Assembly: GCF_016862435.1 (NCBI RefSeq)
Contig: NZ_BOMY01000046.1
Coordinates: 186,001 to 250,000, forward strand
Source: Paractinoplanes tereljensis
GTDB taxonomy: Bacteria; Actinomycetota; Actinomycetes; Mycobacteriales; Micromonosporaceae
Length of the DNA: 64,000 bases
Reading direction: 5' to 3'
Shown one piece after another: positions 22,919 to 30,211 of the stretch. Both the position numbers and the translations under genes were made by a program. The notes under the pieces are model-generated. The model was not told the origin of the DNA and did not search any database. It saw only the letters and a program-made list of their open reading frames with translations. Numbering within the stretch: the stretch's first letter is position 1; the number at the start of each line of letters is the position of its first letter.

Positions 22919-23947
22919 ATGAGACGTCGCGGTGTCACCGTAATCCTCGGCGCCCTGCTCACCGCGCTGCTGGCAGTCGGTGTCATGGCGGCACCCCTGC
23001 CGTACGTCGTGTTGAAGCCGGGCCCAACGGTGAACACGCTCGGTTCCAGCAACGGTACCGAGGTCATTCAGGTGACGGACGCGAAGACGACGACCTCCAC
23101 CGGGCAGTTGCGGCTGACCACGGTCAACGTGCAGTCGCAGGTCGAGCTCGTCTGGGCGATCAGCGGCTGGTTCAGTCACAAGGACGCGGTGGTCCCGCGC
23201 GCCCTGATCTACCCGCCGGACACCACCGAGAAGCAGGTCGAGCAGCAGAACGCGCAGGAGTGGACCGAGTCGCAGGAGAGCGCGGTCACGGTCGCGCTCA
23301 CCAAGCTCGGCTACCCGGTGCAGACCTCGGTCAAGAGCGTGACCAAGGGCGGCGCCGCGACCGGGTTGCTGCAGACCGGCGACCTGATCACCGCGGTGGA
23401 CGGCACCGCGGTCACCGACCCGACCAAGCTGACCGACGCCATCCGGGCCAAGCCGGTCGGCACCACCTTCACCATCGCCTACACCCGGTCGGGCAAGGCC
23501 GGCACCGCGCAGATCACCACCAAGGCCGGCGATGACGGTAAGACGCCGCGCCTGGGCATCGAGATCGAGAAGAAGCAGCCGTACCCGTTCAAGGTGAAGA
23601 TCGACCTCGACAAGATCGGCGGCCCGAGCGCCGGTCTCATGTTCACCCTCGGGATCATGGACAAGCTCATGCCGGAGGATCTGACCGGCGGCAAGATCAT
23701 TGCAGGGACCGGCACGATCGACGACAACGGCAACGTCGGCCCGATCGGTGGCATCCCGCAAAAGCTGGTCGGCGCGAAGAGCGCCGGCGCTCAAATCTTC
23801 CTGGTGCCGAAGGACAACTGCGCCGAAGCGTTGAAGAACGCGGTGGACGGTCTGCCGATGGCCGAGGTGGCCACGGTGGACGACGCGCTCACCGCACTCA
23901 AGACCTTCACCTCCGGTGGCACCCCGAAGCCGTGCTCGGTTTCGTGA
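22919..23947 (+). CDS. Membrane-anchored PDZ / Lon-like S16 protease (YlbL family)
   Basis: 342 residues. One N-terminal transmembrane helix (residues 4-26) anchors it with the protease domain outside. A PDZ domain covers about 125-215 and the Lon-type Ser-Lys domain 215-335. The catalytic Ser is Ser237 in GGPSAGL and the Lys is Lys282 in GGIPQKL, the spacing expected for the Lon dyad. There is no AAA domain. It probably degrades or processes envelope proteins. Neighbours on both sides match the mycobacterial zincin-PDZ/Lon-UPF0182 order. Confidence 0.92.
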   Translation: MRRRGVTVILGALLTALLAVGVMAAPLPYVVLKPGPTVNTLGSSNGTEVIQVTDAKTTTSTGQLRLTTVNVQSQVELVWAISGWFSHKDAVVPRALIYPPDTTEKQVEQQNAQEWTESQESAVTVALTKLGYPVQTSVKSVTKGGAATGLLQTGDLITAVDGTAVTDPTKLTDAIRAKPVGTTFTIAYTRSGKAGTAQITTKAGDDGKTPRLGIEIEKKQPYPFKVKIDLDKIGGPSAGLMFTLGIMDKLMPEDLTGGKIIAGTGTIDDNGNVGPIGGIPQKLVGAKSAGAQIFLVPKDNCAEALKNAVDGLPMAEVATVDDALTALKTFTSGGTPKPCSVS

Positions 23948-24005
23948 CAGATGTCGTAATGTGAGACACCGCCACCCCAAATGATGTGTGGAGCCCACGT
24001 TGGTC

Positions 24006-27005
24006 ATGCGTAACAGCCCTCTTCCGAGGATGAGCCGGCGCGGTCGCGTGACCGTCGGCGTCCTGGTTGGGGTCTTCCTCTTATTCACACTGCTCGGCTG
24101 GGGCATCGACGCTTATACGGACTACCTCTGGTTCAACGAGGTCGATTTCGTCAACGTCTTCTCCGGCGTCCTGATAACCCGGGTTCTGCTGTTCCTCGCC
24201 GTCGGCCTCGCCGTCGCGCTGGTCATCGGGGCCAACCTTTACCTCGCCTACCGACTTCGTCCCCTGCTGCGGCCGCACTCGGCCGAGCAGGCCACCCTCG
24301 AGCGCTACCGGATGGTGATCGGCCCGCGCCTGGGCACCTGGATCACCGTCCTCTGCCTGATCATCGGCTTCTTCGCGGGACTGTCCGCCCAGGGCCGGTG
24401 GAAAGACTGGATGCTCTTCCAGAACGGCGGGAACTTCGGCGTAACCGACCCGCAGTTCAAGGTGGACATCGGGTTCTACGTCTTCGAGTACCCGCTCTGG
24501 CGCTACATCCTGGGCGTCGCCTTCACCGCCGTGGTGCTGTCGGTGCTCGGTGCTCTCGCCGTTCACTACATCTTCGGCGGGGTGCGGCTGCAGGGCGTCG
24601 GCGACCGGATGACGACCGCGGCACGGGCCCACCTGACCACCCTGGTCGCGGTGTTCGTGCTGCTCAAGGCGGTTGCCTACATCCTGGACCGGCGCGCGCT
24701 GCTGCTCGAGCAGCACGTTTCGCCCGGGCTCTACGGCGCCGGTTACACCGACGTCAACGCGCTGTTGCCGGCCAAGGAGATCCTCGCGTACATCTCCGTG
24801 GTGGTCGCCATCGCGATCATCGTGTTCTCCAACGCCGGCATGCGAAACCTGGTGTGGCCGGGCGTCTCGCTGGGCCTGCTCGCCATCTCGGCGGTCGCGA
24901 TCGGCGGTATCTACCCGCTGGCCGTGCAGAACTTCTCGGTCAAGCCCAGCCTGGCCGACAAGGAAGCGCCTTACATCCAGCGGTCGATCACCGCGACCCG
25001 GACGGCGTTCGGGCTGGATACCACGAAAATAACCCAGTATCAGGCGAACAACGTGACGCCGCAGAGCGGGCTGACCGCCGATACCAGCGCGCAGAACGCC
25101 CGGCTCGTCGACCCGCAGCTGGTGTCCCAGGCCTTCACCCAGTCGCAGCAGTCCCGCGGCTTCTACGACTTCGGCAAGAAGCTCGACGTCGACCGCTACA
25201 CGGTGGCCGGCAAGACGTCCGACTACGTGGTCGGCGCCCGCGAGATCAACGACGACAAGCTGACCACCCAGCAGCGGAACTGGCTCAACCGGCACACCGT
25301 CTACACCCACGGCTACGGCCTGGTGGCGGCGCCGGCCAACCAGGTCGTCTGCGGCGGCTTGCCGTACTTCGTCTCCGGCTTCCTGGGCGACGAGGACCGG
25401 CAGGCCAACTGTTCGTCCGCGAGCGACCAGATCCCGGTCGAGCAGCCGCGCATCTACTACGGCGAGCAGTCCACCGAGTACGCCATCGTCGGACAGTCGG
25501 ACAAGAACAAGAAGGTCGAGTTCGACCGGCCGCAGCAGAGCAACACCAACGCCGAGGAGCTGTACACCTACGACGGCACCGGTGGTGTCGCGGTCGGCTC
25601 GTTCTTCCGCCGGCTGGTCTTCTCGATCAAGTTGACCGAGAGCAACTTCCTGCTCTCCGACGCGGTCAACAAGGACTCGAAGCTGATGTACATCCGGGAC
25701 CCGCGCTCCCGGGTGGAGAAGGTCGCGCCGTTCCTGACCATAGACGGTGACCCCTATCCGGCCGCCGTCGACGGGCGCATCGTCTGGATCCTCGATGGCT
25801 ACACGACGTCGGCGAGCTACCCGTACTCCCAGAAGATCAACCTGGCCAACGAGACCAAGGACGAACTGACCGGGCAGGGGACGTTCGCGCTGGCCCGGGA
25901 CGACGTCAACTACATGCGCAACTCGGTGAAGGCCACCGTCGACGCGTACGACGGCACGGTCAAGCTGTACGAGTTCGACGACCAGGACCCCATCCTGAAA
26001 GCCTGGAACAAGGCCTTCGGCGGCGACCTGATCATCCCGAAGGCGGACACGCCGGCCGACCTCGCGCAGCACTTCCGGTACCCGCAGGACCTGTTCAAGG
26101 TGCAGCGCAACCTGCTCACCAAGTTCCACGTCACCGAGCCCCGGGCGTACTTCTCCGGCCAGGACTTCTGGCAGGTGCCCAACGCGCCGGACTCGCCGTC
26201 GAGCAACGTGAAACAGCCGCCGTACTACCTGAACATCCAGCTACCCGAACAGACCGACACGAGATTCCAGCTCACCGCCAGCGTCACCCCGGCCAACCGG
26301 GAAAACATGGCTGCGCTGATCTCCGGGTCCTACATCAACAACCAGCCCACCTTGCAAGTGCTCGAGTTACCCGATCAAACGGTCATTCCCGGCCCGGTCC
26401 AGGTCCATCAGAAGATGACCAACAACGCCGCGGTCAGACAGCAGCTGAGCCTGCTGTCAACAAACAACAGCCAGGCTCAGGTCCTGTACGGCAACCTGAT
26501 CTCGCTGCCGGTGGAAAGCGGCATCCTGTACGTCGAACCGGTCTACGTGAAGACCGGAAACCAGGAAAACGCGGCCCCGCTGCTGCAGAAGGTCCTGATG
26601 TCGTACGGCGACGGCGGCACCTACGTGGTCCTGGCCGACAACCTGAAAGCGGGCCTGCAAGCCCTCGTCAACCAGGGCAAACAGGCCGGCAACACCACCG
26701 GCGAAGACCCAGGCCAAACCGACAACAACACCGGTGGTACGCCACCGACGACGTTGCCGACCGAGCTGGGGCAGGCCGCTACCGAGTTGGACACGGCCAT
26801 CGCCAACGTGAAGGCGGCCCAGCAGTCCGGTGACTTCGCCAAGTACGGCGAGGCTCTCCAGGCACTGGACGCCGCGATGACCAAGTTCCAGAACATCCAG
26901 AAGGCCGCCAACGCCACCCCGACGACCAGCCCGTCCGGCTCGCCGTCGGCCAGCGCACCCGCGGCATCCACGCCCGCCACACCCACACCGAGCACCACCG
27001 GCTGA
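24006..27005 (+). CDS. UPF0182 family membrane protein
   Basis: 999 residues from ATG 24006, with GGAG upstream; an in-frame GTG at 23988 is possible. Seven predicted transmembrane helices occupy residues 1-305, followed by a 600-residue extracytoplasmic domain containing blocks such as YDFGKKLDVDRYTV, YYGEQSTEYAIVG and DPYPAAVDGRIVWILDGYTTS, and a Pro/Ser/Thr-rich tail. The family is universal in actinobacteria but its role is not known to me; an envelope function is likely. A very strong terminator follows. Confidence 0.9.
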   Translation: MRNSPLPRMSRRGRVTVGVLVGVFLLFTLLGWGIDAYTDYLWFNEVDFVNVFSGVLITRVLLFLAVGLAVALVIGANLYLAYRLRPLLRPHSAEQATLERYRMVIGPRLGTWITVLCLIIGFFAGLSAQGRWKDWMLFQNGGNFGVTDPQFKVDIGFYVFEYPLWRYILGVAFTAVVLSVLGALAVHYIFGGVRLQGVGDRMTTAARAHLTTLVAVFVLLKAVAYILDRRALLLEQHVSPGLYGAGYTDVNALLPAKEILAYISVVVAIAIIVFSNAGMRNLVWPGVSLGLLAISAVAIGGIYPLAVQNFSVKPSLADKEAPYIQRSITATRTAFGLDTTKITQYQANNVTPQSGLTADTSAQNARLVDPQLVSQAFTQSQQSRGFYDFGKKLDVDRYTVAGKTSDYVVGAREINDDKLTTQQRNWLNRHTVYTHGYGLVAAPANQVVCGGLPYFVSGFLGDEDRQANCSSASDQIPVEQPRIYYGEQSTEYAIVGQSDKNKKVEFDRPQQSNTNAEELYTYDGTGGVAVGSFFRRLVFSIKLTESNFLLSDAVNKDSKLMYIRDPRSRVEKVAPFLTIDGDPYPAAVDGRIVWILDGYTTSASYPYSQKINLANETKDELTGQGTFALARDDVNYMRNSVKATVDAYDGTVKLYEFDDQDPILKAWNKAFGGDLIIPKADTPADLAQHFRYPQDLFKVQRNLLTKFHVTEPRAYFSGQDFWQVPNAPDSPSSNVKQPPYYLNIQLPEQTDTRFQLTASVTPANRENMAALISGSYINNQPTLQVLELPDQTVIPGPVQVHQKMTNNAAVRQQLSLLSTNNSQAQVLYGNLISLPVESGILYVEPVYVKTGNQENAAPLLQKVLMSYGDGGTYVVLADNLKAGLQALVNQGKQAGNTTGEDPGQTDNNTGGTPPTTLPTELGQAATELDTAIANVKAAQQSGDFAKYGEALQALDAAMTKFQNIQKAANATPTTSPSGSPSASAPAASTPATPTPSTTG

Positions 27006-27009
27006 CGTG

Positions 27010-27059
27010 ACTAGCGCAACCCGGAGGCAATTTGGAACCCACCTCCGGGTTGCGCTAGT
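27010..27059. terminator. Long-stem terminator after UPF0182
   Basis: An 18-bp perfect stem (27010-27027 with 27042-27059) has a 14-nt loop. It separates the UPF0182 gene from the initiator tRNA gene, which starts 14 bp further on. Confidence 0.85.
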
Positions 27060-27072
27060 GTTAACGAGCCGA

Positions 27073-27146
27073 CGCGGGGTGGAGCAGCTCGGTAGCTCGC
27101 TGGGCTCATAACCCAGAGGTCGCAGGTTCAAATCCTGTCCCCGCTA
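27073..27146 (+). tRNA. Initiator tRNA-fMet (CAT), copy 1
   Basis: 74 nt, CCA not encoded. The acceptor stem has a C1-U72 mismatch and the anticodon stem carries GGG/CCC pairs around CTCATAA, both hallmarks of initiator tRNA. The T-arm is GGTTCAAATCC. It is identical to the copy at 42058. Confidence 0.97.
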
Positions 27147-27156
27147 CGAGTCCGGG

Positions 27157-27195
27157 GGCCCTCTGTCCGCAAAAAGCGCGGACCGGGGGCCTCTT
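27157..27195 (+). terminator. tRNA terminator, copy 1
   Basis: A 14-bp imperfect hairpin (GGCCCTCTGTCCGC with GCGGACCGGGGGCC) is followed by TCTT. The core stem GTCCGC/GCGGAC has compensatory changes in copy 2, which supports real pairing. Confidence 0.75.
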
Positions 27196-27238
27196 CGCAT
27201 TTCTGCTCCGGAGGCCGAGCCCCCGGACGCCCCGCGTT

Positions 27239-27346
27239 GCGGTGGCTGCGCTTCGCTCGCCGCTCGCGGTGGCTGCGCTTCGCTCGCCGCTCGCGGTGGC
27301 TGCGCTTCGCTCGCCGCTCGCGGTCGCTTCGCTTCGCTTGCCTCTC
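27239..27346 (+). repeat. 27-bp tandem repeat downstream of tRNA-fMet copy 1
   Basis: Three perfect 27-bp units starting GCGGTGGCTGCGCTTCGC run from 27239 to 27319, followed by a fourth degenerate unit. Non-coding region between the tRNA and the kinase gene. Confidence 0.85.
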
Positions 27347-27411
27347 GCTTCGCCTCGAACGGCGTGGCTGCGGGACATCGATGTATTGATCTGCTCCGGT
27401 ATCTTGCTGCC

Positions 27412-29178
27412 GTGTCGATTTTGATCGCGGGGCGTTATCGGCTGGTGGGGCAGGTTGGGCAAGGGGGGATGGGGCGGGTTTGGGCTGCTCGGGATGAGCT
27501 GCTTGGGCGGGACGTTGCGGTTAAGGAGCTGGTGCCGCCGCCTGGAATTCCGGCCTCGGAACTCGCTGAACTGCGGGAACGGGCCATTCGCGAGGCCCGA
27601 GCGATCGCCCGGCTTGACCACCCGAACGTGGTCCGCGTCTTTGACGTGGTGTTCTATGACAACGATCCTTGGATCGTCATGGAGTTGGTTCCGTCCCGGT
27701 CTCTCCTCGACGCTCTCCGCGACGAAGGGCCGATGCCTCCGGATCAGGTGGCACGCATCGGCCTCGGTGTTCTTGCCGCTCTGCGGGCCGCGCACAGGGC
27801 TGGGCTGCTGCATCGCGACGTTAAGCCTGGCAACGTTCTGCTTGCCGATGACGGGCGGGTGGTCCTGACCGACTTTGGGCTGGCCACTGTCGCCGGAGAC
27901 GCTGCGATGACCAGTACCGGGGTGGTCCTTGGATCTCCGCAGTACCTGGCGCCGGAACGGGCTCTGGATGGCGAGATCGGGCCGCCGGCCGATCTGTGGT
28001 CCCTGGGGGCCACGCTGTACACCGCTGTGGAGGGCCGGCCGCCGTATGCGCGCTCGTCGCCGGTGACCACCCTGGCCGCTCTGGCCGCCGAACTTCCCGA
28101 CCCACCGGAACATGCCGGCGAGCTGCGCCATGCCCTGACCGCTCTGCTTCAGCGAGATCCGTCGCGCCGGGCCGACGCCGAAATGGCGAAGCGCCTCCTT
28201 ACCGTGGCCGCCGTCCCCGGCACCCGGCCGCCGTCGGATGCGCCGGTTTACTCCGAGCCCACGTTCGCCTCGCCGAACGTCCGGACCCTGGCGCCGCGCC
28301 GCCCGGCCACACCGGCGACCGGCCCTCTCGCGCCCGTTCATTCGCCCGGGTCAACCCCGGAGGCCGGCTCGCTCGCGCTTGCCCATTCCGCCGGGTCCGC
28401 TCTGCCGTCGGCTGCGCCCGTCGAACCGGCGTCCGTAGCCTCCGCGCCAGCCGCTTCGCCGGGGGCCGGCAATCCCCGTGTCAGGACGGCCCTCCGGCGG
28501 TTGGGGCTGGTCGGTGGCGGGGCCGTGGCGGCGTTGCTCGTTGCCGGGGCGGTTGCCTACTCGCCGCTGGGGAAGCCGGACACGACCTCTCCCGGAGCGC
28601 TGCCCGCGGTGTCGCAGCCGGGTGGGGCCGGCACGGCTAGCGTTCCGCCATCCGACCCCGTGACGTCGCCCTCCGGCAGTCCTCGACCCGGGGCCTCCGC
28701 GGGCGCTGTGGCACCGGGCGTGAGTGGCCCGGCGCCGGTCGGCAGCCGGAAGGCGTCCGCCACCAATGGGCCCGCGGTCGCATCCCCGACGACCGCGGCC
28801 GCCGCCACCGGGTCGGTGTTTCAGGGCGTCGGCCAGAAGACCTGCCTGTACGGCCCGGCGGGCGGCGGTCAGATCGAGACCAAGGCGTGCGACAGCGCGG
28901 ACGCCGGTCAGGCCTTCTCCATTGCCTCGGACAAGACACTGCGGGCACGGGGCAAGTGCGCCGAGGTGGACGGCACCTCCAACGGCTCCCTCGTGAAGCT
29001 GATGACGTGCACCGGCGCCCTGGCCCAGCAGTGGACCTACAACGCCTCCCTGGAACTGGTTACCGCATCGGGAGGTAACTGCCTGGACATTCCCTACGGC
29101 AACGAGGCCGAGGGCCTGGCCATGTGGGTCTGGGTGTGCGTGGGCAAAGACAATCAGAAATGGCGCCACGCCCAGTAG
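27412..29178 (+). CDS. Receptor-type Ser/Thr protein kinase with C-terminal ricin-type lectin domain
   Basis: 588 residues from GTG 27412 (MSILIAGRYRLVG). Cytoplasmic Hanks-type kinase domain about 8-265: P-loop GQGGMGRVW, VAVKE lysine, catalytic HRDVKPGN, DFGLA and APE in YLAPERA, all intact. A Pro/Ser/Ala-rich linker follows, one transmembrane helix (about 363-385), an external Pro/Ser/Thr stretch and a ricin B/CBM13 domain (about 468-588) with QQW and QKW repeats and paired Cys. The external lectin suggests the kinase senses a glycan. It begins the tRNA-flanked segment, with the polysaccharide operon after it. Confidence 0.9.
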   Translation: MSILIAGRYRLVGQVGQGGMGRVWAARDELLGRDVAVKELVPPPGIPASELAELRERAIREARAIARLDHPNVVRVFDVVFYDNDPWIVMELVPSRSLLDALRDEGPMPPDQVARIGLGVLAALRAAHRAGLLHRDVKPGNVLLADDGRVVLTDFGLATVAGDAAMTSTGVVLGSPQYLAPERALDGEIGPPADLWSLGATLYTAVEGRPPYARSSPVTTLAALAAELPDPPEHAGELRHALTALLQRDPSRRADAEMAKRLLTVAAVPGTRPPSDAPVYSEPTFASPNVRTLAPRRPATPATGPLAPVHSPGSTPEAGSLALAHSAGSALPSAAPVEPASVASAPAASPGAGNPRVRTALRRLGLVGGGAVAALLVAGAVAYSPLGKPDTTSPGALPAVSQPGGAGTASVPPSDPVTSPSGSPRPGASAGAVAPGVSGPAPVGSRKASATNGPAVASPTTAAAATGSVFQGVGQKTCLYGPAGGGQIETKACDSADAGQAFSIASDKTLRARGKCAEVDGTSNGSLVKLMTCTGALAQQWTYNASLELVTASGGNCLDIPYGNEAEGLAMWVWVCVGKDNQKWRHAQ

Positions 29179-29788
29179 CCGACCCGGACCTCGGAGACCC
29201 CGCCTGCGGCTGGCCGTGCGCCGCCCTCCCGCCTGCGGCCGCGCCCTGTGCCCGCCCTCCCGCCCCCGCGTTGTGCCGCTGCTGTGTTCGCTCGTCGCGG
29301 CGGGGGGACTGGGGCGTTAATTTGTTGGGGGGATTTTTGGTTGTTTGATATTTGGTGGAAACAAAGTTTTGGGTGGAATGGGCGAACGGGCGATTGCGGT
29401 TTCTGGGGTTTTTGGCTGGGGGGTGGTGGGTGGAATCTACGCCTGGAATGGTGTGATTGGGATCTCACTATCGATTAACTTAAGATCCTTTCGGGGCGTG
29501 GTTGATCTTTGATTTGGGGGTTTGGCAGGGGTGGGGTGGGGTGCTTCGGATTTTGGTGGCCTCGCGGGCATGGGTGGGAGGGGGCGGCCGAAATTTGGGG
29601 CAAGAGTGGTTTTGTCCGACGGCGTCATCGGGGGGATATGTGGGGGAGTTGTGGGCGTAACGGGGGTGGTTGACGCGGGTTGAGGGACCGTCCAACCTGG
29701 AATGTGTAATGGGTCTGCCTGTCTTGGTAATGGGGCCTTGGGTGGGCTGAGCAGCTATTACGCGGACATTCTGGGTGCTGGGGGGACA
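29179..29788. other. G-rich, low-GC-skewed gene-free stretch with G-quadruplex motif
   Basis: About 600 bp without a credible gene. The plus strand is very rich in G and T and poor in C, unlike the rest of the window. A canonical quadruplex motif lies at 29516-29541 (four runs of at least four G with loops of 7, 1 and 1) and another G-run cluster at 29405-29433. It precedes the four-gene polysaccharide operon and presumably contains its promoter. An AT-rich patch, TCGATTAACTTAAGATCC, occurs around 29471-29488. Confidence 0.7.
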
Positions 29789-30211
29789 GTGGGCGTTATT
29801 CGGCTGCATGGTTGGCGCGTATTCAGATTTGCGTTGGTGGGGACGTTCTGTTTCGCGGTGCAGTATTCGATCATGGTTTCGCTCGCTGCGGGTGGAGTTG
29901 ATCTTTCGGTTGGCAATGCGGTCGGGTTTGTCGTATCCGCTCAGGTGAATTTCCTGCTCAGCTCGGCTTTCACCTGGGGTGGAGCGGTGCGGGTCTCCTG
30001 GGTGCGGTGGGCCTCGTACAACTCGACCGCGCTGGTGGGGCTGGCCGTCAATACGACGGTGTTCGGGCTGGTTCATGGGGCGGTTGGCTCGCTGGTCGGG
30101 ACGGCTGCGGGAGTGGGCGCCGGCGCCGTCTTCACGTACCTGGTCTGTCATTTGTTGATCTTTCGTCAAGGGCGCCGGATCGCGGCCGCGGAAGTTGAGG
30201 TTGCGGCATGA
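29789..30211 (+). CDS. GtrA-family membrane protein
   Basis: 140 residues from GTG 29789, preceded by GGGGGGA; a 29-residue longer form from 29702 has a poor, Gly-rich extension. Four transmembrane helices cover nearly the whole protein, and the GtrA pattern FRFALVGTFCFAVQYSIM, GNAVGFVVSAQVNFLLSSAFTWG is clear. GtrA proteins help move lipid-linked sugars across the membrane. It overlaps the next gene by 4 bp (ATGA) and is the first gene of the coupled polysaccharide-type operon. Confidence 0.85.
   Translation: MGVIRLHGWRVFRFALVGTFCFAVQYSIMVSLAAGGVDLSVGNAVGFVVSAQVNFLLSSAFTWGGAVRVSWVRWASYNSTALVGLAVNTTVFGLVHGAVGSLVGTAAGVGAGAVFTYLVCHLLIFRQGRRIAAAEVEVAA

Larger units (their letters stand above)
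27069..27239 (+). repeat. Left copy of about 170-bp direct repeat containing tRNA-fMet
   Basis: CCGAC through CCCCGCGTTG, including the tRNA gene and its terminator, recurs at 42054-42225 with only scattered changes. The tRNA part is identical. The two copies are 15.0 kb apart in the same orientation. Confidence 0.9.

Noticed and set aside
27239..27346. CRISPR-like array
   Set aside because: The 27-bp units are directly adjacent with no spacers and no cas genes are present; a simple tandem repeat.
27106..28341. Minus-strand reading frame covering the tRNA tail, tandem repeats and kinase start
   Set aside because: Its repeated GERSAATAS stretch is only the tandem repeat translated; it crosses the tRNA gene and lies opposite the kinase domain.
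29480..30169. Minus-strand frame in the G-rich stretch
   Set aside because: Composition (Pro, Thr, Asn, Arg, His) follows the base skew; no ribosome binding site or motif, and it overlaps the GtrA gene.
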